NCBI GenBank assembly: GCA_947470855.1
Contig: CANIUQ010000001.1
Location: forward strand, 55,929-119,928
Origin: Opitutia bacterium
GTDB lineage: Bacteria > Verrucomicrobiota > Verrucomicrobiia > Opitutales > UBA953
Length of the DNA: 64,000 bases
Direction: 5' to 3'
Positions within the stretch are counted from its first letter, which is position 1. Each line of letters begins with the position of its first letter. The translations under genes were made by a program, and so were the position numbers. The notes beneath the pieces are model-generated. The model saw only the letters and a list, made by a program, of their open reading frames with translations. It was not told where the DNA came from and did no database searches. Positions 29,256 to 38,701 of this stretch are shown piece by piece.

Positions 29256-31415
29256 TTAGCGCAAGAAGAGCAATTCTTGATAGGAAGGCAATGGCCAGTA
29301 CTCGTCAGCCACTACCTCTTCAAGAGCATCCGCTGCCGCACGAACCTTCAACATTGCTGGCAGGATCTTATCGCAAGCATGACGGGCATTGCCGTGGCTA
29401 TCATCCTTCGACTCACCGCGAAGCTTATCGAGAGAATCTAAAGCCGAAGCCAAGTCGTCAGCCAAGCTGATGACTTCCTTGCGGAGTTTTCCACCAGACT
29501 TCGAGTCGGCAACAGGTGTTAAATCGGCGGCATACTTGAGAGCAGCAGGCAAGAGCAAGGTGCGACCAATCTCCGAAACCAATTTGGATTCAGTATTGAT
29601 GGTGAGAACATAAGAGTGAGTGTAGATTTCCTCACGAGAAACTAACTCTTCTTTGCTCAAGACATTCTGGCGCTCGAAAACTTCAATCGTCGACTTAGCA
29701 ACAATTTCAGGAAGGGCATCAGGTGTCGTGCGAAGATTCTTCAATCCACGCTTAGCGGCTTCTTTATGCCATTCTTCCGAGTAACCATTGCCATTGAAGA
29801 TAATACGACCGTGCTTAGTCAGGATGTTCTTCAGAACTGTCTGCAGAGCTGCATTGAAGTTGCCCTTCTCTGCTTTGATTTCTGCAGCTAAATCGTCGGC
29901 GAGTTTATCCAACGAATCAGCCATGATGGTATTCAGGACTGTCAAAGGACCAGCGACGGAGAAGGATGAGCCCACAGCACGGAACTCGAACTTATTACCC
30001 GTAAAGGCAAAAGGACTTGTTCGGTTACGATCGCCAGCATCTTTAGGCAGAACAGGTAGAGTATCCACACCCAGGGTCATGGTGCCACCTTTACGAGAAC
30101 TGGAGGCAGAACCACTCTTCTTCACTTGCTCAATCACTTCATTGAGCATGTCGCCAAGATAGATGGAGATGATGGCGGGAGGAGCTTCATTAGCTCCGAG
30201 ACGGTGGTCATTACCAGCAGAAGCAACCGATGCTCTCAGTAAACCTTGGTGTAAATCAACCGCACGGATAACCGCAGAACAGAAGGTAAGGAATTGAGCA
30301 TTTTCATGGGGAGCCGAACCTGGCTCCAAGAGATTGCCCACACCGGCACCACCGAGCGACCAATTAACGTGCTTACCCGAGCCATTCACGCCCGCAAAAG
30401 GCTTCTCAGCCAAGAGGCAGACGAAACCATGTTTAGCAGCCACACGCTTTAATAGCGTCATGGTCATCATTTGGTGGTCGTGGGCTACGTTGGCAGATTC
30501 GAAAATCGGGGCGACTTCATACTGAGCAGGAGCCACCTCATTGTGACGGGTCTTGATTGGAATACCGAGTTTGAAGCACTCGCGTTCGGTTTCCATCATG
30601 CAAGCGAGGACGCGATCTGGAATCGTACCGAAGTATTGGTCTTCGAACTCTTGACCTTTCGCAGGCTTAGCACCGAAGAGGGAACGGCCACAGGTATAGA
30701 GGTCAGGGCGGAGATAGAATAAACGAGAATCAATCAAGAAGTACTCCTGCTCTGGGCCACAGGAAGCACTGATAAACCCTGCTTTCTTGCCGAAAAGCTC
30801 GAGCACGCGATGAGCAGCCTTATTTAAGGCATGCATGGAACGAAGCAGAGGAGTTTTCTTATCTAGAGCTTCACCCTTCCATGAAACGAAGGCCGTAGGG
30901 ATGCAAAGTGTCGAACCATTCTCCCCATCAAAAATGTACGCAGGCGAGGTGACATCCCAAGCGGTATATCCACGAGCTTCGAAAGTTGAACGAAGACCTC
31001 CATTGGGGAAGGAAGAGGCGTCTGGTTCAGCTTGGATTAAAGCTTTACCTGAGAACTGAGCTAAAGTGCCGGTACCGTGAGGCTCAAAAAAGGTATCATG
31101 CTTCTCAGCAGTCGATCCAGTGAGGGGATGGAAAACGTGAGCATAGTGAGTCGCACCACATTCGAGCGCCCAATCTTTAATAGCTGAAGCAACGACGTCG
31201 GCAGCTGCACTGTCCAACTTAGCACCAGACTCGATGCAGTTCTTAAGCGCCTTAAAGATGTCCTTCGGCAAACGCTTTTCCATTTTCTCGAGCGAGAAAA
31301 CATTTTGGCCATAGATTAAATCGATTTTCTCATTACGGAAATCGAAGGTGCTCTGCAGGCGTGGTTGCGAAGCAATTGACTCAATTGCATTTCGACGGGC
31401 TGGATTGGTACTCAT
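29256..31415 (-). CDS. glnN: Glutamine synthetase type III
   Basis: The 719-residue enzyme makes glutamine from glutamate, ammonia and ATP as a large dodecamer. Length and motifs match the GSIII branch rather than the 470-residue GSI: a GSIII-type N-terminus ([20 protein letters not shown]), the ammonia and glutamate site in [13 protein letters not shown], and the ATP-loop block in [15 protein letters not shown]. The ATG at 31415 (MSTNPARRN) is chosen; an upstream extension crosses the predicted promoter. A sigma-54-type promoter lies 48-63 bases upstream, fitting nitrogen control. GSIII is known from Bacteroidetes, cyanobacteria and some Verrucomicrobia. Confidence 0.97.
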   Translation of the reverse strand: MSTNPARRNAIESIASQPRLQSTFDFRNEKIDLIYGQNVFSLEKMEKRLPKDIFKALKNCIESGAKLDSAAADVVASAIKDWALECGATHYAHVFHPLTGSTAEKHDTFFEPHGTGTLAQFSGKALIQAEPDASSFPNGGLRSTFEARGYTAWDVTSPAYIFDGENGSTLCIPTAFVSWKGEALDKKTPLLRSMHALNKAAHRVLELFGKKAGFISASCGPEQEYFLIDSRLFYLRPDLYTCGRSLFGAKPAKGQEFEDQYFGTIPDRVLACMMETERECFKLGIPIKTRHNEVAPAQYEVAPIFESANVAHDHQMMTMTLLKRVAAKHGFVCLLAEKPFAGVNGSGKHVNWSLGGAGVGNLLEPGSAPHENAQFLTFCSAVIRAVDLHQGLLRASVASAGNDHRLGANEAPPAIISIYLGDMLNEVIEQVKKSGSASSSRKGGTMTLGVDTLPVLPKDAGDRNRTSPFAFTGNKFEFRAVGSSFSVAGPLTVLNTIMADSLDKLADDLAAEIKAEKGNFNAALQTVLKNILTKHGRIIFNGNGYSEEWHKEAAKRGLKNLRTTPDALPEIVAKSTIEVFERQNVLSKEELVSREEIYTHSYVLTINTESKLVSEIGRTLLLPAALKYAADLTPVADSKSGGKLRKEVISLADDLASALDSLDKLRGESKDDSHGNARHACDKILPAMLKVRAAADALEEVVADEYWPLPSYQELLFLR

Positions 31416-31462
31416 TGTTGGGGGATTAAAAAGGATTAAGGTGTTTAATTTCATACAGAAAC

Positions 31463-31478
31463 AGCACTCAATGTGCCA
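31463..31478 (-). promoter_or_regulatory. Sigma-54 (RpoN) type promoter of glnN
   Basis: On the minus strand the sequence TGGCAC-ATTGA-GTGCT matches the -24/-12 consensus TGGCAC-N5-TTGCW at all but one position, with the invariant GG and GC correctly spaced. Transcription would start near 31452, giving a leader of about 37 bases. The -24 element overlaps a 14-bp palindrome-like site, TGTGCC-AC-GGCACA (31472-31485), which could be a binding site. Nitrogen control of glutamine synthetase through RpoN and NtrC is established in other bacteria; here it is inferred. Confidence 0.6.
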
Positions 31479-31514
31479 CGGCACAACCCCGAAAGATTCA
31501 CATTAAGTTTTGCT

Positions 31515-31542
31515 TAAAAATAGTCATTTGTGTCTATTTTTA
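31515..31542 (-). terminator. Weak AT-rich terminator after the DUF481 gene
   Basis: TAAAAATAG pairs perfectly with CTATTTTTA across 10 bases, and the 3' arm supplies the T-tract on the minus strand. The stem has only two G-C pairs. It sits 15 bases after the DUF481-family stop and upstream of the glnN promoter, which makes a terminator sensible there. Confidence 0.45.
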
Positions 31543-31556
31543 GACTTTTGCTCTAA

Positions 31557-32312
31557 TTATTTCCAAACATAGGCTAAACGAACAAAATAGGCGGTGTCGG
31601 TACTAACCTGATTCAATTGGGGTTTTGATCGGTAATCATTGGCAATGCCAACTTTCAGAGAAAAAGGGCCAGCATTTCGAAGAAGGCTCAATGTAGTTTC
31701 TTGGTGAACAATGTAATCGGATAAATTTTCCAGCGCTGGAACCAAGGAAACGCTGATGTCTAAGCCAGTCCATCCAAAGTCTTCCTGATAAATCACGCCC
31801 AAATCAGCCGAAGGGGCGGAAATATCAGTATTTCCCAAATCGGAGTATCGCTCAGTTCGGTGGGCGAGACCCAAAAGTCCGTCCAACTTCCCTTTTTCGG
31901 TCGTAAGCAAACGTAATCCTAAACCCGCAGCATTCACGGATAAGAAGTCGATATGCTGAGCTCGGTCATATCCCGTATCCGTTCGCACGTAACCAAAAGA
32001 CGCCTGAACCGGCTTGGTCTCATAAGATAGCTTCGCATGAAAATTATCTGCCGAAACTTCTCCCCGGTCGGATTGACGAACTAATCGGAAACTTCCTTTA
32101 AAATCGCTCGTCTCATTCGTTCCAACAAATTGAAAGCCCACACTGAGTCCACTAGTCGTGCTCGTACCTGAGCGACCAGAAAAATCTAAATCTGCCTGCC
32201 TTGTCCAAATACGAGAACTTTTCTCATCTTGAGAGGAGGCTGGCACATCAATCGATGCAGCCATCAGTAAATTAGCCCAAACCGACAGGATTAAAACAAA
32301 GATTTTTTTCAT
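31557..32312 (-). CDS. DUF481-family outer-membrane protein (YdiY-like)
   Basis: The 251-residue exported protein has a signal peptide (MKKIFVLILSVWANLLMAAS). The following amphipathic strands have the pattern of DUF481, the salt-induced outer-membrane family: ADLDFSGRSGTSTTSGLSVG, then repeated strands such as FHAKLSYETKPVQASFGYVR. The chain ends in VRLAYVWK. Function in this family is not known beyond association with salt stress in one genus. It is divergent from the protoporphyrinogen oxidase gene across 65 bases. Confidence 0.8.
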   Translation of the reverse strand: MKKIFVLILSVWANLLMAASIDVPASSQDEKSSRIWTRQADLDFSGRSGTSTTSGLSVGFQFVGTNETSDFKGSFRLVRQSDRGEVSADNFHAKLSYETKPVQASFGYVRTDTGYDRAQHIDFLSVNAAGLGLRLLTTEKGKLDGLLGLAHRTERYSDLGNTDISAPSADLGVIYQEDFGWTGLDISVSLVPALENLSDYIVHQETTLSLLRNAGPFSLKVGIANDYRSKPQLNQVSTDTAYFVRLAYVWK

Positions 32313-32377
32313 TTAGCGATGGTGAAAGGATGATGACTCTGGATTGCCAACCCGAAAATGCCTGTTGTGATTAAATT

Positions 32378-33721
32378 ATGCAGCTAGATGCCGTTATCAT
32401 CGGAGCAGGTCCAGCAGGGCTCGCGGTGGCCCACGAAATGCATCGAGCTGGTGCATGCGTCAAAATCATCGAACCATCCAATCGCGTTGGTGGCTCAATA
32501 CGTACCATCAGTGAAGAGGGTTGGTTGGTGGAAACTGGGCCAAATACTTTGCAAACAGAAAGCGATGAAGATGTTAAACTACTCGAGTCCTATGGATTAA
32601 AAAGTTCGATGCTTTTGGCAGAACGTGAATCGGCTAAACGCTACATTCTCTCTCGCGGAAAACTCCACGGCTTAACCTCAAGCCCAACTTCCCTATTCAC
32701 GTCCAATCTTTTAAGTTTTACAGAAAAACTTCGCTTACTCGCTGAGTTTTTTATTCCAGGCCAAACGATTAAAGAAGAAACCGTTCAACATTTTATGGAA
32801 CGTCGATTTGGTCGCGGAGTGGCCAATCTTCTAGTCGACCCCTTTATCTCGGGTATTCATGCGGGAGACCCTCAAAGACTCGTTTTGCAAAGCTGCTTTC
32901 CTATTTTGAGTGAGTTAGAAAAGAAGCATGCTTCAGTTCTGTTTGGTTTAATGCTCAGGAAAAAAAGCCCTCGCCGTATCATCGGATTTAAAGGAGGCAT
33001 GCAGGAACTAGCCAACGCCTTGGCCCAGCCTCTCAGGGCAGAGTCTTTAGAATGTGGCGCGATTCTCTCTTTGATACAAAGAGATCAAAAAGGCTGGCAG
33101 GTGGCTTGGCGCAACACCTCTGGGCAAGAAAACGGTGCTTGGACAAAAAAAATCGTGGTCACTGCACCTCACTGGCAATGGAACTCTCTTCCTTTTGACC
33201 TCAAACTCAAAAACACTCTCCGTGAATGGGAAAGCGCAGAATCTGCCCCCGTAACTGTCGTCGCTCAAGGCTATCGAAGGAGCGATATCCAGCACCCGCT
33301 GGATGGATTTGGTTTTTTGGTGCCCCACCAAGAGAATCGAAGCCTACTAGGATGCCTATTTCCCTCTGCCATTTTTCCGCATCGTGCACCCGAGGGCAAA
33401 GTTTTGCTCTGTAGTTTTGTGGGGGGTAGTCGCCGACCCAATCTAGCGCACTTAATCGACAACGAACTCCGCCACCATTTACGTCGAGAACTTAGCTCAA
33501 CACTAGGAATTCAGCATGAACCAGAGAAAGAATGGATTCAGCGTTGGGATCGTGCGATTCCCCAATATGTCGTGGGTCAAAGTCGACGCGAGGAGGCCCT
33601 AACTCGGGCTGAAGAAAACAATCCTGGTCTTCACTTTCATGGCGCGTTTCGCGGTGGAATTTCGCTCATGCAAGTCATTCGCCAAGGTCACCAATTAGGC
33701 CAAGAACTGCTGAGTTATTGA
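32378..33721 (+). CDS. hemY: Protoporphyrinogen/coproporphyrinogen oxidase (FAD type)
   Basis: The 447-residue flavoenzyme oxidises a porphyrinogen late in haem synthesis. The FAD Rossmann motif is at the extreme N-terminus (IIGAGPAGLAVAHEM), followed by the GG doublet in SNRVGGSIRT. The middle contains FMERRFGRGVANLLVDPFISGIHAGD with the typical family pattern, and the C-terminus has the FAD-contacting block GLHFHGAFRGGISLMQVI. Whether the substrate is protoporphyrinogen or coproporphyrinogen cannot be told. It converges on the MFS gene with a 7-base overlap. No other haem gene is in the window. Confidence 0.92.
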   Translation: MQLDAVIIGAGPAGLAVAHEMHRAGACVKIIEPSNRVGGSIRTISEEGWLVETGPNTLQTESDEDVKLLESYGLKSSMLLAERESAKRYILSRGKLHGLTSSPTSLFTSNLLSFTEKLRLLAEFFIPGQTIKEETVQHFMERRFGRGVANLLVDPFISGIHAGDPQRLVLQSCFPILSELEKKHASVLFGLMLRKKSPRRIIGFKGGMQELANALAQPLRAESLECGAILSLIQRDQKGWQVAWRNTSGQENGAWTKKIVVTAPHWQWNSLPFDLKLKNTLREWESAESAPVTVVAQGYRRSDIQHPLDGFGFLVPHQENRSLLGCLFPSAIFPHRAPEGKVLLCSFVGGSRRPNLAHLIDNELRHHLRRELSSTLGIQHEPEKEWIQRWDRAIPQYVVGQSRREEALTRAEENNPGLHFHGAFRGGISLMQVIRQGHQLGQELLSY

Positions 33722-35055
33722 GAGTGGCGTGGCGGTTCAGGCAAATGCTTCACCACCCAAAGTGCGGGAATCATCAGCAAAGCCCCAGTGATATAAACCC
33801 AGAGGTGAGAGCCAGTTTTAAAATAGAGCAAAGCGGCACTCAAAGGGCCAATCACGCGAGCGAGTGAACCTGCCGATCTCAATATTCCCAGATTGCGACC
33901 CTGATCACTCGCACTGGAATAAAGAGACGCCAAAGAAGAAATACTAGGAAGAATCAAACCTGTCGCGAAAGAGATTAAACCCATTCCCAGATAAAAAAGA
34001 GGCTTAGCCCAAGAAACCACATGTCCTGATAGCGAGGCAGAGGGTACCGCAGCGATAAGACAAAAAGCACCGATAGCGATTACCATTCCAAGCATAACAA
34101 CCTTGCGCTGTCCTAGACTTTTACCGATGAAGCGAGCTAAGCCTTGAGCAAGAATTAAACAAGTTCCATTGAAAAGAAAAAGGGCTACATTATCGCGTGG
34201 GCTGTAGGCGAAAAGAGCAAACGTCAGAAACACAACCGTATTTTCCATACCCGTAAAAGCGATTTGATAGATTAAATTAGCCAGAGAGGTGCGACGAACA
34301 GATGAAGATTCAACGTTCGCTAAGTCAAAAATCGAAGGGCGCTTGGTATCCCGTTGTGCTCGATTTTTTTCTGACAAAGTTTCAGGGAAAAATAACCAAA
34401 CCAAGATAAAGTTAAGGAAGGCTAAGCAGGCAGACAAAAAAGCGGGGAGAGAAAAGGGATTTAAACCAAAAGACTGTTCCACGGGATGGGGGTGAGTATC
34501 CACTGGTGCACTCAAACCACCGATAATCGGGCCAACTAAAAAGCCTAAACCAATCGCAACCCCGACAACCGCCATACCCTTGGTTCTTTCTTTTTCATCC
34601 GTCACGTCGGCGGCGGCTGCACTGGCTACGGCAATATTACCTGCCATCATGCCACAAATAAATCGGGTCAAAACAACTACCCAAAACTGCGCCGCAAAAA
34701 TCCAGAGAATATAAGAAAATGCACTACCAGCTAAAGTGATGACTAAAATGCGCCGACGACCAAAACGATCGGAAAGCGAACCCCAAATGGGCGAAAAAAC
34801 AAACTGCAGAAGGGAGTAGAGCGTACTAAGCAGTCCTCCAAACAAAACAGCCTTAATAAAAGGCGTTTCCCCACCAAGCCATTCTGCAGCGGCACTCAGT
34901 CCCCCAATCAAAGTTCCCGATGTGCCCTCCGCTTGAATATAGTGAGTGAGTAAATGAGGGAAAAGCGGAATGATAACACTGAAGCCAACGATATCCATCA
35001 ACACGGTTAAAAAAATTAACCCGAGAATTCGTCGTTGAGGCAAAGCTTGGCGCAT
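33715..35055 (-). CDS. MFS transporter, tetracycline-exporter-like family
   Basis: This 446-residue membrane protein has about 12 hydrophobic segments. The MFS motif A is in GSLSDRFGRRRIL after segment 2, and the N-terminal LIFLTVLMDIVGFSVIIPLFP matches the TetA/MFS DHA1 group. The central loop (NRAQRDTKRPSIFDLANVE) is cytoplasmic. The family exports drugs or metabolites by proton antiport; the substrate is unknown, and similarity at this level does not imply tetracycline resistance. It is divergent from the DUF362 gene. Confidence 0.9.
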   Translation of the reverse strand: MRQALPQRRILGLIFLTVLMDIVGFSVIIPLFPHLLTHYIQAEGTSGTLIGGLSAAAEWLGGETPFIKAVLFGGLLSTLYSLLQFVFSPIWGSLSDRFGRRRILVITLAGSAFSYILWIFAAQFWVVVLTRFICGMMAGNIAVASAAAADVTDEKERTKGMAVVGVAIGLGFLVGPIIGGLSAPVDTHPHPVEQSFGLNPFSLPAFLSACLAFLNFILVWLFFPETLSEKNRAQRDTKRPSIFDLANVESSSVRRTSLANLIYQIAFTGMENTVVFLTFALFAYSPRDNVALFLFNGTCLILAQGLARFIGKSLGQRKVVMLGMVIAIGAFCLIAAVPSASLSGHVVSWAKPLFYLGMGLISFATGLILPSISSLASLYSSASDQGRNLGILRSAGSLARVIGPLSAALLYFKTGSHLWVYITGALLMIPALWVVKHLPEPPRHSQ

Positions 35056-35138
35056 GACGCAAAAATGAAGAGGCTCGGTCGAATCGCAAACAAAAGAGCA
35101 TTCTTGCGGACAATTAAAAGTTTATTAAAAAAACAGGT

Positions 35139-36143
35139 ATGTGGCGCCTTCTGACTCTCTTGCTTGTCTGTGGTATTGAATTGCATGGCACCGAATTCAC
35201 TCCGCCTAAACAAGTCTTAATCGTGAAAGAGTTGGCTGATTTTAGCGATGAATCCTATGGTCAATCGGTCGAAAAAGTTTTGAGCGAGTTTGAGAAACGG
35301 ACCGGAACCGCCCTAAAACCCGGACCCCTGCGCAAATGTGCCCTAAAAATTTCAACACATTCAGGACAAGGTTTATCGACACCCAAACCACTCGTACGCG
35401 CCTTAGGTCATGCCCTAATCAAACGCGGTTTTATGCGTCACGAGATTATTCTGTGTGATGTTCGAATAGAAACTTTGCGTGACTGTGGCTTCCTCCCCGA
35501 TTCACCCAACGATAAACAAGCTTTTGAGGGCTACCCAGTCGTGGCTTTTGAACCCAACGCCCTTCTCTGGTCAAAAGATAAAAGATTATTCTATGAAAAC
35601 CAAGTAATGCCTCGCCCAGGCACGCCCCCAGTTCCGTGGGGAGATGCACGTATTAGTCTTTTACCCAAAACTTTGGTCGATGAAGTTGATTTTTGGATTA
35701 ACCTGCCTGTGCTTAGCGATGGCAAAGCTCTTGGTGTTCATGGTGCCATCGCCGCAGCCTCATTAGGAACTATAATCAACGCCGATCGTTTCATGGATAA
35801 CCCCTACAACGCCACTAAAGTAGCCGTTGAGGTCTGTGCTTCCCCATTATTATCCGAAAAAAATGTTTTATCTATCTTATCACTCGAGAGCTACCAGATT
35901 CTCGGCGGACCAAATTTTGATGCCCATTGGTGTCAATCGGAGAGAGCACTGCTCGCGAGTGCAAACCCTGTGATTATTGATTATCTTGGTTGGCAAAAAA
36001 TTAATGCCGGACGTGCCAAAAGAAACGTCGATGAAATTCGTCCAGAACCTCCGATTTTCAATGCAGCCAATGCTGGCAACATTCGCCTCGGCCCCTGCAA
36101 ACCTTCGGAAATTATTTTAGTCAAACTACCGTCCGATTTTTAA
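35139..36143 (+). CDS. DUF362-family protein with signal peptide
   Basis: The 334-residue protein starts with a probable signal peptide (MWRLLTLLLVCGIELHG). The rest has the DUF362 pattern: KISTHSGQGLSTPKPLVRAL, a GFLPDSPND segment, VDFWINLPVLSDGKALGVHG in the middle and a conserved C-terminal segment after a YLGWQKIN block. DUF362 proteins are often cytoplasmic and associated with ferredoxin domains; no cysteine cluster is seen here. Five bases separate it from the glycosyltransferase gene, so they are probably cotranscribed. Function unknown. Confidence 0.75.
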   Translation: MWRLLTLLLVCGIELHGTEFTPPKQVLIVKELADFSDESYGQSVEKVLSEFEKRTGTALKPGPLRKCALKISTHSGQGLSTPKPLVRALGHALIKRGFMRHEIILCDVRIETLRDCGFLPDSPNDKQAFEGYPVVAFEPNALLWSKDKRLFYENQVMPRPGTPPVPWGDARISLLPKTLVDEVDFWINLPVLSDGKALGVHGAIAAASLGTIINADRFMDNPYNATKVAVEVCASPLLSEKNVLSILSLESYQILGGPNFDAHWCQSERALLASANPVIIDYLGWQKINAGRAKRNVDEIRPEPPIFNAANAGNIRLGPCKPSEIILVKLPSDF

Positions 36144-36148
36144 AAAAC

Positions 36149-36967
36149 ATGTTCAATCAAATTAAACAGTTTCTAGCTCCCCTTCGGTATTGGCGTGAAC
36201 TCCCCCTTCGTGAATGTAACGACCGCCCCGCACGACATCCTAGCCCTAAAAAACGTATCCCATCGGTTGTTTATCAAACGTGGGAGGATAATCTATTCGG
36301 CAAAAGTCATCTGGCCGAAATCCATCGTTTCCGTGATTTAAATCCCGAACTTGATTTCGTGCTGTTCAATCGTGAACAACGTGAAAATTACCTGCGCCAA
36401 CAGTGGGGCCATCATCCCATTTTCCCCATTTACCAAAAATCCCTCTTTGGACCGATGAAGGCGGATATTTTTCGCTACTGCTTGCTCGCCGATCGTGGCG
36501 GGTTTTATTTCGATATCAGCAAAGGCTGCTCTGTCCCCCTCCGACAACTATACCAGAGTACAACCGAAGCTCTCCTGGCCTTTGAGCCTCATGAGAATCC
36601 CGACCTCATTAACTCTCCAGCAAGACCCTATTTACAATTCCCGACTAAACTCGTGTTGCAATGGGGTTTTGGATTTGCACCCCAAAACCCTATTTTGATG
36701 AAAATGATTGAGAACATTTGTTCTCACTACCCTCGCTACCAAGGGAAAGTTTTCGATTCACCCAAAGATGCAATCCGTGAACTGACTGGCCCTTTAATGT
36801 TTACGCAAACTGTGCACGAAGTACTTGCCAGGGGACCACTACCCCACCTCGAACAATGTGGAATTGATTTTAATGGCTATGGTATCTTTGCCTTAAAAGG
36901 TTCGAGAGTGAGATACATGACAGCCCCCGCCTATATAAAGGCCAAGAACCTTCCCATCGTCGACTAA
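36149..36967 (+). CDS. GT32-like glycosyltransferase
   Basis: The 272-residue protein has the layout of OCH1/capsular-type glycosyltransferases: IPSVVYQTWEDN near residue 37, a FRDLNPELDFVLFNRE strand and helix, and GPMKADIFRYCLLADRGGFYFDIS in two adjacent stretches near residue 100. In the family the last part is normally GGxYxDxD, where two aspartates bind the metal-nucleotide sugar; here it reads GGFYFDIS, so the second is lost. No membrane segment is seen. It follows the DUF362 gene by 5 bases and converges on mdh. Acceptor and donor are unknown. Confidence 0.82.
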   Translation: MFNQIKQFLAPLRYWRELPLRECNDRPARHPSPKKRIPSVVYQTWEDNLFGKSHLAEIHRFRDLNPELDFVLFNREQRENYLRQQWGHHPIFPIYQKSLFGPMKADIFRYCLLADRGGFYFDISKGCSVPLRQLYQSTTEALLAFEPHENPDLINSPARPYLQFPTKLVLQWGFGFAPQNPILMKMIENICSHYPRYQGKVFDSPKDAIRELTGPLMFTQTVHEVLARGPLPHLEQCGIDFNGYGIFALKGSRVRYMTAPAYIKAKNLPIVD

Positions 36968-36973
36968 AGGAAA

Positions 36974-37975
36974 TCAGAGTTTAATTCCTAAAGCTTCGGC
37001 CGCCGTGGCACGCTCTTCGATTAACTCTTTTTCAGTGATGGCAATCTTACTGCGTGAAAACTCGTCGAGCGGTAAGCCTTGAACAATTTCCCAAGAACCA
37101 TCGGCCTTAGTGCGCAAAGGATAGCCAAACATAATTCCTGGAGTGATACCATAATCGCCTTTCGAAAGAACGGCTACGGAATGCCATTCCCCAGCAGGCG
37201 TCGGGAAATGTAAGCTTCGCAAAGTATCCAAGGCGGCATTGGCAGCAGAGGCAGCCGAAGAGGCACCACGAGCCTTAATGACGGTGGCACCACGCTTTTG
37301 TACATCGCCAACAAAAGTATCTTTGAGCCAAGCCTGATCTGTAATGACCGTTGTGGCAGGCTTACCCTGAATGGTGGCATTAGTAAAATCAGGGTATTGA
37401 GTCGACGAGTGGTTGCCCCAAATCGCTACATTCTTTACCGCAGAATGATGAACTCCTGCTTTTTTCGCGAGTTGTGATTTTGCTCGGTTTTCATCGAGAC
37501 GTGTCATGGCAAAGAAATTTTCTTCGCGAAGACCAGCGGAGGAACGAAGCGCAATGAGAGCGTTCGTGTTGCATGGATTACCAACAACAAGAACTTTAAC
37601 ATTCTTTTTCGCATTTCGGGCAATGGCATCACCCTGACCCACAAAAATCTTTCCATTAATTCCCAGAAGATCTTTGCGCTCCATGCCATCTTTACGCGGA
37701 ACAGCACCAATCAATAAGCACCAGTCGGCATCTTTAAAACCTTCGTTTAAATCTCCCGTTGCGACCACTTCGGTTAAAAGTGGGAAAGCACAGTCTTCGA
37801 GTTCCATGACAACTCCATTCAAGGCATTCAGGCCTGGCCCTACTTCAATAAGATTGAGTGCCACGGGCTGATCGGGGCCAAACACCGCACCCGAAGCCAG
37901 ACGAAAAATTGCTGCGTATCCGATGTTGCCAGCGGCACCAGTCACAGCGATGCGAATAGGAGTCTTAGTAGCCAT
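36974..37975 (-). CDS. mdh: Malate dehydrogenase
   Basis: The 333-residue NAD-dependent enzyme interconverts malate and oxaloacetate in the citric acid cycle. The nucleotide-binding motif is [18 protein letters not shown], the substrate arginine loop is in [15 protein letters not shown], and the catalytic His-containing block [16 protein letters not shown] is intact. Length and motifs match the cytosolic-type (MDH group without the LDH-like features) found in many bacteria. It is transcribed toward the glycosyltransferase gene and has no Shine-Dalgarno motif. Confidence 0.97.
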   Translation of the reverse strand: MATKTPIRIAVTGAAGNIGYAAIFRLASGAVFGPDQPVALNLIEVGPGLNALNGVVMELEDCAFPLLTEVVATGDLNEGFKDADWCLLIGAVPRKDGMERKDLLGINGKIFVGQGDAIARNAKKNVKVLVVGNPCNTNALIALRSSAGLREENFFAMTRLDENRAKSQLAKKAGVHHSAVKNVAIWGNHSSTQYPDFTNATIQGKPATTVITDQAWLKDTFVGDVQKRGATVIKARGASSAASAANAALDTLRSLHFPTPAGEWHSVAVLSKGDYGITPGIMFGYPLRTKADGSWEIVQGLPLDEFSRSKIAITEKELIEERATAAEALGIKL

Positions 37976-38022
37976 AGAGGAGACTATCTAGTTACGACTT
38001 CCCTGCGGTGTGAAGCGGAAAC

Positions 38023-38700
38023 TTACAACTCTAACTCACCCTGCATAAAATCTTCACTGGCTGGGGCGGAAAGACTATCCTTAATAAGTTGGGCTAAAGG
38101 AAGGTGGGTGCGACCCTCTAAACTGCATAAAGCCCTGATAATTAAAGCAGAAGCAAGAGCATCGTAGAGTGCACAATGAAAGCGCCGCCGGTCGCTTGGG
38201 CAGTAACGTTCAGCCCATTGATTAAGCCGATCGCTCAACTTGAGTCTTTGGATTAAAATGCTGAGTTTATACTCCCCCAGTGAGGGCATCCAAGCTCGAG
38301 CCAATCGACAGGAGTCAATCCATGGACCCCAGTCCGCCACCATTTCTTCCGAAATAAAAGCAGGAACGGCCGCAGGCCTAGGCCAAGTATCGCGCAACAA
38401 ACGTGATTCAACGGCTGCATGATGGGCGATAAATAAACCTCCAGCCCTTAAATTCAGCCAAAAATCCCAATCTGCTTCAAAGGGACTGGTCTCCTTAAAG
38501 TTATGGTCACTGAGTCCATGACATTGTGTATCAACTGCCGGAACAGGAAGTCGCGGAGCATGTAAACGGGAACGAGCTGAAACAATCTCCCCACCCTGAA
38601 GCGTAACGACACCACTTTCGATAACACCAGTCTTGGAACTGCCCTCGAAGTCTATGACATGCAAAGGCAGTTGCGACCAGATGAGCGGAATGGCAGGCAC
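38023..38700 (-). CDS. DEDDh-type 3'-5' exonuclease (DnaQ-like)
   Basis: The 225-residue protein has the fold markers of epsilon-type exonucleases. ExoI is VIDFEGSS (Asp17, Glu19). ExoII corresponds to LFIAHHAAVESRLLRD, where the usual aspartate is replaced by glutamate. ExoIII is FHCALYDALASALI with the His-x4-Asp pair. It starts with GTG, 1 base after the GH128-like stop, and no ATG lies between it and ExoI. It may trim DNA or RNA ends; activity is likely but the Glu substitution makes it less certain. Confidence 0.8.
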   Translation of the reverse strand: MPAIPLIWSQLPLHVIDFEGSSKTGVIESGVVTLQGGEIVSARSRLHAPRLPVPAVDTQCHGLSDHNFKETSPFEADWDFWLNLRAGGLFIAHHAAVESRLLRDTWPRPAAVPAFISEEMVADWGPWIDSCRLARAWMPSLGEYKLSILIQRLKLSDRLNQWAERYCPSDRRRFHCALYDALASALIIRALCSLEGRTHLPLAQLIKDSLSAPASEDFMQGELEL

Positions 38701-38701
38701 T

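Noticed and set aside
33715..35055. Tetracycline resistance gene
   Set aside because: The MFS family match is broad and chromosomal context is housekeeping; substrate cannot be inferred.
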